Origin: Thermostichus sp047462415
GTDB taxonomy: Bacteria > Cyanobacteriota > Cyanobacteriia > Thermostichales > Thermostichaceae
NCBI RefSeq assembly: GCF_047462415.1
Contig: NZ_JANSJE010000012.1
Coordinates: forward strand, 1-64,000
Reading direction: 5' to 3'
DNA length: 64,000 nt
The position numbers and the translations under genes are program-made. Of this stretch, positions 26,499 through 33,715 are shown in pieces; position 1 is the first letter of the stretch; the number at the start of each line of letters is the position of its first letter. The notes under the pieces are model-generated. The model searched no databases, was not told the DNA's origin, and saw only the letters and a program-made list of their open reading frames with translations.

Positions 26499-26717
26499 AT
26501 GGCAGTCGAGAAAGTGAACTCTTCTTCCAGCTTGGCCGAAGTGATCGACCGCATTTTGGACAAAGGGATCGTGGTCGATGCCTGGGTGCGGGTTTCTTTG
26601 GTGGGGATCGAGCTGTTGGCCATTGAGGCGCGCGTCGTTGTGGCTTCGGTGGAAACCTACCTGAAATACGCCGAGGCTGTGGGCCTGACGGCTACCGCTG
26701 CTGCCCCTGCCGTCTAA
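26499..26717 (+). CDS. gvpA: Gas vesicle major structural protein GvpA
   Basis: A 72-residue shell protein that polymerises into the ribs of the gas vesicle. Sequence is close to other cyanobacterial GvpA: SSSLAEVIDRILDKGIVVDAW, RVSLVGIELLAIEARVV and ASVETYLKYAEAVG. The ATG at 26499 follows CAGGAG. It begins the gvpA-C-N-J set. The 290 bases upstream to hfq probably contain its promoter; I could not place -35/-10 boxes with confidence. Confidence 0.96.
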   Translation: MAVEKVNSSSSLAEVIDRILDKGIVVDAWVRVSLVGIELLAIEARVVVASVETYLKYAEAVGLTATAAAPAV

Positions 26718-26956
26718 ATCTGACCCAATCGCTCGATCCCCTTGCCTTCAACACCGCGGGGGTCGAAGGGTCGGGTCGTCGAGAAGGCGAGGCAGGGATC
26801 CGCTGTCGATCTCTGCCTTGTTTCCTTAGCTTCGGCTTGGGGATCGAGTTGGGCGGTGGTGTTGAGCTACAGGCCGTGCTGGTGGAGAGCGAGTTGGGAA
26901 AAAGCGGAGAACTGCATTCGCCCAGGCATTGAGAAGGACGTAGGGGATTGCACACC

Positions 26957-27964
26957 ATGAGTTTGCAGGAACAGTGGGCCGCGGCCCGCAGCCGACGGGC
27001 GGCTCAAAATCAAAGTTTGTTAGGCGGATCCCGGCAGCAGCGCCTGGAGCAGCACCGCGCTCTGATGGCCGAGCTGAGACAACGTTGCCAGGAACGACAA
27101 GAGGCAATACGGCAGCAGAGAGAACAAACCCGCAGCCAACTGCGCAACCTGGAGCAGAGCCGGGCGGCGCAGCGAGCCTTGGACGAGCATTCTCGCATGG
27201 CGGCTGCGGCGCAGCGGGCTAAAACGGTGGCGGAGCTTCTCTCTCGCATGGCCCAAGAACGAGCCGCCCAATCGCAGGCCCAGCAGCAGGAGCTACAGAC
27301 TTTTCAAGCCAACTTGACAGCGACCGCGGAGAGCTTGCTGAGCACCTGTGCCCAGGCGCGGCAGGCCATGGCCAACCAAACCCGACAAGTGCGGCAGGCT
27401 TTCTATACTGAGTTGCGGCAACGGGTACAAGCTTTGCGGCAACTGGCGCAGCAGGAGCTGGCTCAGATTGCTCAAGAACAGCGGGCAGAGGCCCAGGCTC
27501 TGCGGCAGGCTTTGACAGCTTTCCGCAAGGCGTTGCACGAGCAGGTGTGGGGGAATGGGATCCCAGGGGATCGGCCCATTGTCCCAGATCTTGAGGAATC
27601 TGAAGAGGGTGATAAGCCGCCTGAGAGCTCGGTCAAAGCTACAGCAACGATTTCGACTGAGGTTACCCAACCAGAGCCTGTAGTTCCAGTCTCAGACAAC
27701 ACAGCCCCTCCTCCTGTGACACCACCTGAACCTCCGCCAGTTCCGCCCGAGCCCTTCCCTGAGCCGGATCCCATCGTGGCCTACGTCAACGACTATGTGG
27801 CCAGCCTGCAAGCGCAGGATCCCGATGTCACGTTGCTGCAGGTGATCGGGGATCGGGAGCGGGTGCGGGATCTGCTGGCCCGCGGTGCAGTGGATCTGGG
27901 GGTGGATCCCTCGGAAATCTTGGCCACCTTGCGGCGTATGGTGTCAGCGACGGTTGTGGTCTGA
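26957..27964 (+). CDS. gvpC: Gas vesicle protein GvpC with C-terminal extension
   Basis: A 335-residue protein. Residues 1-199 are a long basic/Gln-rich helix region containing GvpC-type repeats, clearest at about 111-165 (AQQQELQTF, TATAESLLSTCAQARQA), ending in ALTAFRKALHEQVWG, which resembles the C-terminus of Anabaena GvpC. GvpC binds and stiffens the outside of the GvpA shell. Unusually, a Pro-rich linker (about 200-269) and a compact acidic domain (about 270-335, IVAYVNDYVASL...GVDPSEILATLRRM) follow. The extension is not recognised. The ATG at 26957 is used rather than the TTG at 26948. Confidence 0.85.
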   Translation: MSLQEQWAAARSRRAAQNQSLLGGSRQQRLEQHRALMAELRQRCQERQEAIRQQREQTRSQLRNLEQSRAAQRALDEHSRMAAAAQRAKTVAELLSRMAQERAAQSQAQQQELQTFQANLTATAESLLSTCAQARQAMANQTRQVRQAFYTELRQRVQALRQLAQQELAQIAQEQRAEAQALRQALTAFRKALHEQVWGNGIPGDRPIVPDLEESEEGDKPPESSVKATATISTEVTQPEPVVPVSDNTAPPPVTPPEPPPVPPEPFPEPDPIVAYVNDYVASLQAQDPDVTLLQVIGDRERVRDLLARGAVDLGVDPSEILATLRRMVSATVVV

Positions 27965-28052
27965 GCCCAGCGCAGTCCCTAGGAGCGCAAAAAGACCGTT
28001 GCGGCTATAGTCAAGGCAAGAGCGTCAAGGCAATTGAGAGTTGGGTATTGCT

Positions 28053-28937
28053 ATGGCCACGGTTCTGCAGGCGCGTCCCCGCCAATTTGTGAACACTCCT
28101 TACATCGAGCGGATTACCCGCCGCGCTTTGCGCTATCTGCAATCGGGTTTTGCGGTGCATCTGCGGGGGCCTTCGGGCACGGGCAAGACTACCCTGGCGA
28201 TGCATCTGGCCAGCCTGCTGGGCCGTCCCATCATGCTGATCTACGGCGATGATCGCTTCGATTCTTCCGACCTGATCGGCGGGCGCACCGGCTTTACCCA
28301 TCGGCGGGTGGTGGATAATTTCATCCACTCGGTGGTGAAAATGGAAGAAGACGTGCGGCAGCGCTGGGTGGATGCCCGCCTCACCTTGGCCTGCCGCGAG
28401 GGCTTTACCCTCATCTACGACGAGTTCAACCGCTCCCGCCCTGAGGCCAACAACGCCCTCCTGAGCGCTTTGGAAGAGAGGCTGCTGGTGTTGCCGCCAG
28501 ATAGCAACCGCTCCGAATATCTGCGGGTGCATCCCCAGTTCCGGGCCATCTTTACCTCTAACCCAGAGGAATACACCGGGGTTCACAAGGCCCAAGATGC
28601 GCTGCTGGATCGGATGATCACCATCGATATGGGGGAACCGGACATCGAGACCGAAAAAGAGATCCTCACTGCCCGCATTGGTCTATCTGCCCCCGATGCG
28701 CTCAAGATCGTGCACATTGTGCGGGCTTTTCGCCGCAAGCTGGATTTGACCCGCCACCCCAGCCTGCGCAGTTGTCTGATGATCGGGCGGATCGTCAAGG
28801 AGCACGAGCTGGCGGTGAGCAAAGACAATGCCGACTTTCGCGCTTTGTGTGCCGACGTGCTGTTGCCCCGGGCCGGCAAGCGCTATGAAGAGGGATCCCA
28901 GTTGCTGAATTATCTGCTAGACCAACTGCCTGGCTAG
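28053..28937 (+). CDS. gvpN: Gas vesicle AAA+ ATPase GvpN
   Basis: A 294-residue AAA+ protein of the MoxR-like group. Walker A GPSGTGKTT is at residues 39-47, the pre-sensor segment IYGDDRFDSSDLIGG at about 65-80, Walker B-like TLIYDEFNRSRPEANN near 127, and sensor 1 in AIFTSNPEEY. GvpN is thought to aid gas-vesicle growth or enlargement. The ATG at 28053 is chosen. It lies 88 bases after gvpC and 32 before gvpJ, in the usual cyanobacterial order. Confidence 0.95.
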   Translation: MATVLQARPRQFVNTPYIERITRRALRYLQSGFAVHLRGPSGTGKTTLAMHLASLLGRPIMLIYGDDRFDSSDLIGGRTGFTHRRVVDNFIHSVVKMEEDVRQRWVDARLTLACREGFTLIYDEFNRSRPEANNALLSALEERLLVLPPDSNRSEYLRVHPQFRAIFTSNPEEYTGVHKAQDALLDRMITIDMGEPDIETEKEILTARIGLSAPDALKIVHIVRAFRRKLDLTRHPSLRSCLMIGRIVKEHELAVSKDNADFRALCADVLLPRAGKRYEEGSQLLNYLLDQLPG

Positions 28938-28969
28938 GTCTTCTGCCTGTGGGTGCGCTCTGGAGGTCG

Positions 28970-29311
28970 ATGAACCCTGTGCCGATTAGCTCTCAACCCT
29001 TGAATACGGCCACTCACGGCTCCTCGCTAGCCGACGTGTTGGAGCGGGTGCTGGATAAGGGCATTGTTATTGCTGGAGACATCACCGTTTCGGTGGGCAA
29101 TGTGGAGCTGCTCAATGTCCGCATCCGGCTGTTGATCTCTTCGGTGGACAAGGCCAAGGAGATCGGGATCAACTGGTGGGAATCGGATCCCTATCTCAAC
29201 AGCCAAGCCCGGGAGCTGCTGGAAACCAACCGCCAGTTACTGCAGCGGGTCAGCGAGCTGGAAAAGCAACTGGCCCAAGGGCTGCCCAAGGGGGGAAATG
29301 GAAGCGATTAA
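28970..29311 (+). CDS. gvpJ: Gas vesicle accessory protein GvpJ
   Basis: A 113-residue GvpA-related minor protein, probably involved in nucleation or tip structure. Core SLADVLERVLDKGIVIAGDITVSV is GvpA-like and is followed by the GvpJ-type tail WWESDPYLN and a coiled helix (ELLETNRQLLQRVSELEKQ). A TGGAGG ribosome site supports the ATG at 28970. No further gvp gene follows; the next gene is lptA. Confidence 0.93.
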   Translation: MNPVPISSQPLNTATHGSSLADVLERVLDKGIVIAGDITVSVGNVELLNVRIRLLISSVDKAKEIGINWWESDPYLNSQARELLETNRQLLQRVSELEKQLAQGLPKGGNGSD

Positions 29312-29385
29312 CACGTTGCCCCGTCAGAAGGGATCCGGGATCCCAGGCTAGACTGGCTGCTGGGGTGGTTTGACAAGGTGATGGG

Positions 29386-29811
29386 ATGGCACTGGGGATC
29401 AACCTCGATCGCAAGGTTTTGGGCCGGCTGAGGGAGCTGGGCTGGTCGATGGGTGTGGTGGTGGCGCTTGCGATCCCCGGCCCGGCCTGGGGGCAAAATC
29501 CGCGCGCCATCAGCATTAGCGCTGATGTTCAGGAGGCCAATGCCAATACGGGGGTGTTTATAGCCACTGGCAACGTCACCCTCAGCTTCCCTGCCGAGCG
29601 CCTCACGGCCCGCGCCCAAAGAGCGGTGTACTACAGCCAGGAGCAACGCATTGAGCTGGAGGGCCAGGTCACCATCCGCCAAGGGGAAAATCAGTTGCAA
29701 GCAGAAAAGGTCATCTATTACATCGAAAAAGGCACGATCCAGGCTGCGCCGGCAGCAGGGAGCCAGGTGGAGTCCGTTTACGTGCTGCCAGAGCCGACCG
29801 CAAGCCCTTGA
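29386..29811 (+). CDS. lptA: LptA/OstA-like periplasmic lipopolysaccharide-transport protein
   Basis: A 141-residue protein with a signal peptide (about residues 15-37, ending GPAWGQ) and one OstA beta-jellyroll domain (SISADVQEANANTG...TGNVTLSF...LTARAQRAVYY..EQRIELEGQVTIRQGENQLQAEKVIYY). LptA bridges the inner and outer membranes during glycolipid export. Its partners lptC, lptF/G and lptD lie together at 48-55 kb. The ATG at 29386 is used. Confidence 0.88.
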   Translation: MALGINLDRKVLGRLRELGWSMGVVVALAIPGPAWGQNPRAISISADVQEANANTGVFIATGNVTLSFPAERLTARAQRAVYYSQEQRIELEGQVTIRQGENQLQAEKVIYYIEKGTIQAAPAAGSQVESVYVLPEPTASP

Positions 29812-29981
29812 GATCGAGTGTTTGGCCCATCAACCCTCTGCGTTCCGGTCGCCCCTGAGGAATATGAGTTTGAGGCCAATGGGGTGGTTCACCCCTGAAT
29901 CAGCTTTGGCTCCTGTTCCCAATGGCAAGTTATGCCCACCCTGCCCTACAGCAGGGACTTGGCTCGTCTGTACGTTTGAAG

Positions 29982-30055
29982 CGCCCACGAAAGGATTCGA
30001 ACCTCCGACACCTGGGACCGGAACCCAGTGCTCTAGTCCACTGAGCTACGTGGGC
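29982..30055 (-). tRNA. tRNA-Arg (anticodon CCG)
   Basis: The reverse strand folds as a 74-base cloverleaf: acceptor GCCCACG / CGTGGGC with discriminator G, D-arm GCTCAGTGGACTAGAGC, anticodon stem CTGGG/CCCAG with loop TTCCGGT (anticodon CCG, reading CGG), and T-arm GGAGG-TTCGAAT-CCTTT. The 3' CCA is not encoded. It lies between lptA and rnhB. Confidence 0.95.
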
Positions 30056-30076
30056 AGCGCTATTGCATAACCTATC

Positions 30077-30745
30077 TTATCGCCTGATTTTCCCTTCTGC
30101 CAAGGGGAAAAAGCTGCGGCGGTGCTGCGGGGTCGGCCCTAGGTTTTGCAACGCCAGTCGGTGCTCCTGCGTGCCATAGCCCACGTTGGTGCGCCAGCCG
30201 TAGCCAGGGTACTGGTGATCCCAGCTTTGCATCAGGGCATCCCGCCAGACCTTGGCCACGATGGAAGCGGCGGCGATGGAGAGGCTGAGCTGATCCCCTT
30301 TAACCAGCGCCGTCTGCCGGGATCCCAGCTCGGCCAACGGCAACCCATCCAGCAAGATGTGCTCCACTTCCCCCACCTGCGCCAGCGCTCGTTGCATGGC
30401 CAGCAGCGTGGCCTGGCGAATGTTGAGCTGGTCGATCTCGGCGGCAGAGGCGCTGCCAATACCCACAGCCAGGGCCACCTGGCGAATCCGCTCCGCCCAG
30501 TGGGTGCGCTGCGGCGGGCGCAGTTGTTTGCAATCCCTCACTCCCTCCAGCGTTTTGGGATCCATCTGGGCCGGCAAAATGACCGCCGCTGCCACCACCG
30601 GCCCCGCCAGCGCCCCCCGCCCCACCTCGTCCACCCCCGCCACTCGGAGAATCCCCTGTTGCCAAAGGGATCCCTCCCAAACCAAACTGGGCTTCGCCGT
30701 CTTGCCCACAACGCCAGCCCTGGAGCCATCAACCCACCAGACCAC
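30077..30745 (-). CDS. rnhB: Ribonuclease HII
   Basis: A 222-residue RNase HII that cuts RNA in RNA-DNA hybrids and excises single ribonucleotides. Catalytic residues begin at Asp39-Glu40 in DEVGRGALAGP, with the later acidic residues in LLDGLPL and the block SIAAASIVAKVWRD. A GTG start at 30745 has a good AGGAG ribosome site. It lies 26 bases behind rne, the conserved rne-rnhB arrangement of cyanobacteria. Confidence 0.95.
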   Translation of the reverse strand: MVWWVDGSRAGVVGKTAKPSLVWEGSLWQQGILRVAGVDEVGRGALAGPVVAAAVILPAQMDPKTLEGVRDCKQLRPPQRTHWAERIRQVALAVGIGSASAAEIDQLNIRQATLLAMQRALAQVGEVEHILLDGLPLAELGSRQTALVKGDQLSLSIAAASIVAKVWRDALMQSWDHQYPGYGWRTNVGYGTQEHRLALQNLGPTPQHRRSFFPLAEGKIRR

Positions 30746-30771
30746 CGTGCTCCTGCGCTCAACCGGCTGGT

Positions 30772-32937
30772 CTAACTGCTATGGGAGCGGCGTCGCCTGG
30801 AGGCTGCCGGAGATTGCTGGGCAGGGCTGATCCCCTGTTCCGCCGGTGGCTCGGCCAAGCTGCTCCCCACCGCTGATGGGAACGATTCAGCAGAGGGGAT
30901 TTCGGGTGGGGGAAGGTTATCCACCGGCTCCTTCTCCTGCAAGGCATCCGCTTCGGGCACCCACTCCTCCGACTGAGCAGTGGCCTCAGTCTCTGGCCTG
31001 GTTTCCGCCTTGACAGTTCCCGGCAGAACCACCCTAACCGCCAGGTCGCGGCCCCAAGGTGGCGGCTGATCCAGAAGCAACAGCGGCGATAGCCCCAACT
31101 CCGAGTAGACCCGTTGTTGCAGCGGGGTCATCTCCACGGTGATGGTTTGCCGTGGCGGAGCTGGACGGCCTTCTGAGGACTCCGTCCCGCTGGCGCCAGC
31201 AGCTCGGGCCGGGGCAGTGTGGCTCTTGCGTAGGGTGGGTTCTGCCTCCTCGGCGCGGCCAGAACGGCGGGGTTCGCGGCGCTTTGGCTCTGCTCCACCC
31301 CCCTGCAGGGGATCCTCCCCAAGCGGCTCCGGGGTTTCCTCTTCGGCAGGCGTATCCGTGCTGCGCACAACGAGGCGCTGGCTGGCGCGGGGATCCCCCC
31401 AGTCTTCGCGGGAGCGCTTGCGTTCGGTTTCAACCCGTGGCTCCTCCAGATCGACCGAGGCAGCAAAGGGCGAAAAGGGATCCGGGCTGGGGCGTCGTTG
31501 TCCGGGGGCAGAGCGTGACCGCCGCAGCAGCGCGCGACTATCGCCTCGAGACAACCCATCGCTCCCGACTCGCAGACGGGCCCGTTGGGCGTTGCCATCG
31601 CGGGGCAGGATCGGGCCAGCCTCTTCCTCATCCCCTTCCTCCGCCTCGCTGGGCAGTGTTACAGTCAGGCCACTTTCGACGGTCAGCAGCCGTCCCGGCT
31701 CCGCCCCTGGCAGACGGGCCAGGATCCCCAGCCCCTCGCAGGTGGGGCAAGAATGGCCGAAGATCTCGTAAAGGCTTTGCCCCTGCCGTTTGCGGGTCAG
31801 CTCCACCAGACCCAATTCCGAGAGTTGGGCCACCTGGGGGCGAGCTTTGTCGCTGGAGAGGGCCTTGTTGAAGTGCTCCAAAACCAGCAACTGGTCGCGG
31901 CGGGAATCCATATCGATAAAATCCACCACGATCACACCGGCAATGTTGCGCAGTCTCAATTGGCGGGCGATCTCGGTGGCGGCCTCGCAATTGGTCCACA
32001 GCACCGTCTCGCGGGAGGTGGCCGATTGGGTGAAAGAGCCGGAGTTGACGTCGATCACCGTCAGGGCCTCGGTGGGCTCGATGACGATGTAGCCACCGGA
32101 GGGCAGATCCACCCGAGGCCGCAACGCCTGGCGAATGACCGCATTGACCCGGAAATACTCCAGGATGGGGGTGGGCTCGCGGTGGGCATCGACCACGACG
32201 CCAGGCGGCATCTGGCCCTTGTTCCAACCTTGCAGATAGCTGCGCACCCGCTTTGCGCCAGCAACAGAGTCGGTAACAATGCGGTTCACGTCCTCCGAGT
32301 AGACATCCCGCAGCACCCGCTGAATGAAATCATCGTCCCGGCTGAGCAGGCCTGGCTCCCGTGCCGCCTGATACTGCTGTTGAATATCTTCCCAGAGCTT
32401 TTTCAACTGCTCCAGGTCGTCGATTATCGCCTCTTCGGATACCCCCTCCGCTTCGGTACGTACCAGCAGGCCCATCTGCGGAGGTTTAATTAAGATAGCC
32501 AGGGATTTCAAACGGTTGCGTTCTTCCCGATCCTCGATGCGCCGGGACAGGTGAACGCCTTTGCCGTAGGGCCGCAACACCAAATACCGCCCTGGAAAGG
32601 CCAAATCTCCGGTTAGCCTTGGCCCTTTGTTGCCGGTGGGCTCTTTCATCACCTGCACCAGCACCTTTTGCTGGGGCAAGACCAACTCGGAGATGGAGGC
32701 ATGGTTGCGTTTGAGGCGCAGCGGGCCTAGGTCGCTGACATGGATAAAGCCATTGCGTTCGGCGGGGCCGATGTTGACAAAAGCGGCATCAATGCTGGGC
32801 AGAACGTTCTCGATGATCCCGACGTAAACATCCCCCACTTGGTGAGCGCCGCTGGCGACGATCAGCTCCTGCACTTGGTCTTCGGCGAAGACGGCTGCCA
32901 CTCGATGTTGCTCGGCAATGACGATCTGCCTGGGCAT
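30772..32937 (-). CDS. rne: Ribonuclease E/G
   Basis: A 721-residue endoribonuclease that initiates mRNA decay and processing. The N-terminal S1 domain (about residues 30-110) is followed by the 5'-sensor and DNase I-like catalytic part, with the metal-binding Asp in VIDVNSGSF and VVDFIDM and the zinc-link HSCPTCEGLG near 400. The C-terminal 270 residues are disordered, rich in Arg, Pro and Glu. They end in SRRRRSHSS, similar to the Arg-rich nonapeptide with which cyanobacterial RNase E binds PNPase. ATG at 32937 behind GGGGAGGAGGG is chosen; the frame extends to 32964. Confidence 0.94.
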   Translation of the reverse strand: MPRQIVIAEQHRVAAVFAEDQVQELIVASGAHQVGDVYVGIIENVLPSIDAAFVNIGPAERNGFIHVSDLGPLRLKRNHASISELVLPQQKVLVQVMKEPTGNKGPRLTGDLAFPGRYLVLRPYGKGVHLSRRIEDREERNRLKSLAILIKPPQMGLLVRTEAEGVSEEAIIDDLEQLKKLWEDIQQQYQAAREPGLLSRDDDFIQRVLRDVYSEDVNRIVTDSVAGAKRVRSYLQGWNKGQMPPGVVVDAHREPTPILEYFRVNAVIRQALRPRVDLPSGGYIVIEPTEALTVIDVNSGSFTQSATSRETVLWTNCEAATEIARQLRLRNIAGVIVVDFIDMDSRRDQLLVLEHFNKALSSDKARPQVAQLSELGLVELTRKRQGQSLYEIFGHSCPTCEGLGILARLPGAEPGRLLTVESGLTVTLPSEAEEGDEEEAGPILPRDGNAQRARLRVGSDGLSRGDSRALLRRSRSAPGQRRPSPDPFSPFAASVDLEEPRVETERKRSREDWGDPRASQRLVVRSTDTPAEEETPEPLGEDPLQGGGAEPKRREPRRSGRAEEAEPTLRKSHTAPARAAGASGTESSEGRPAPPRQTITVEMTPLQQRVYSELGLSPLLLLDQPPPWGRDLAVRVVLPGTVKAETRPETEATAQSEEWVPEADALQEKEPVDNLPPPEIPSAESFPSAVGSSLAEPPAEQGISPAQQSPAASRRRRSHSS

Positions 32938-33715
32938 TAACCCTCCTCCCCGCCCCAAGGGCACGCGGTTGCGGACTGAACCCTCATTCGGGCGAGGCGT
33001 CGTCCTTTGGCCGGGATCCGCTCAAGTTTCTTTAACCAAGATCGACTCATCATGGAGTTGTCTATTACCCTAAGCTCTGCTCTGACGGAATAGAACCGAT
33101 TAGCTTCCTCATCCAAGGGGTGAGGCGAGTTAAGTTCAGGTGAACTACCCGATGCTGGCCCTGGCGAGTCCAGCGCGGGGCTTCTGCTGCTTGCAACGAA
33201 AGCTCATCGGTGGAGATGCATGAATGGGGTGAGGTTTGCATGGAGATTCATGGATGGGCTCAATCGACAGGCTCAGTAAGCATGACGGCTCCGCCTCGGG
33301 AGATGGGACGCTGGCTCCTTGCAGAACCCCAATTGTGCGACCCCAGCCTGAGCCAACAACAAGACGGGGTTTGCACGTGGAAAGAAGCACCTTCTCAGGG
33401 TTAAGATATAGCCCGGGCTAGGTCAAACGGTCAGATCCCTCTGTTCACCTATGGTTTGACCCCGCCGTGCCTGTTACTTGCCCCGGGTACTGAGCTAAGA
33501 GTGTCTCCATTCCAAAACCCGGCCCAACCTTTGCCTGCTGCTCGCTCCGCCTTCGGTCAGGTTGATGCTCGGCAAGCCCCACAGCGGCAGGAGCCAGTAG
33601 TAGCAGCATTATAGCGCTTGTGGGATCCCTCAGCCCAGATAGGCACTTGGCCATTTTGCCGCGCAACGCTGATGCGACCGGATCTCAACAGCTGGGCTGC
33701 TCCCCTGGGAAATCC
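32938..33715. other. Long non-coding stretch upstream of rne
   Basis: About 780 bases without a supported gene. It contains AGTTCA-GG-TGAACT (33133-33146), a perfect 6-2-6 dyad, and an imperfect 18-base direct repeat (33211-33228 and 33241-33258, 16 of 18 identical). Part may be the long 5' leader through which cyanobacterial rne autoregulates. I find no tRNA, rRNA or clear small-RNA fold. Confidence 0.5.

Noticed and set aside
26692..26956. Frames on either strand between gvpA and gvpC
   Set aside because: The gap of about 240 bases gives only low-complexity frames with no ribosome site; likely a leader of gvpC.
33145..33390. 81-codon minus-strand frame in the rne upstream region
   Set aside because: No plausible start context; composition is not protein-like and the region carries repeats.
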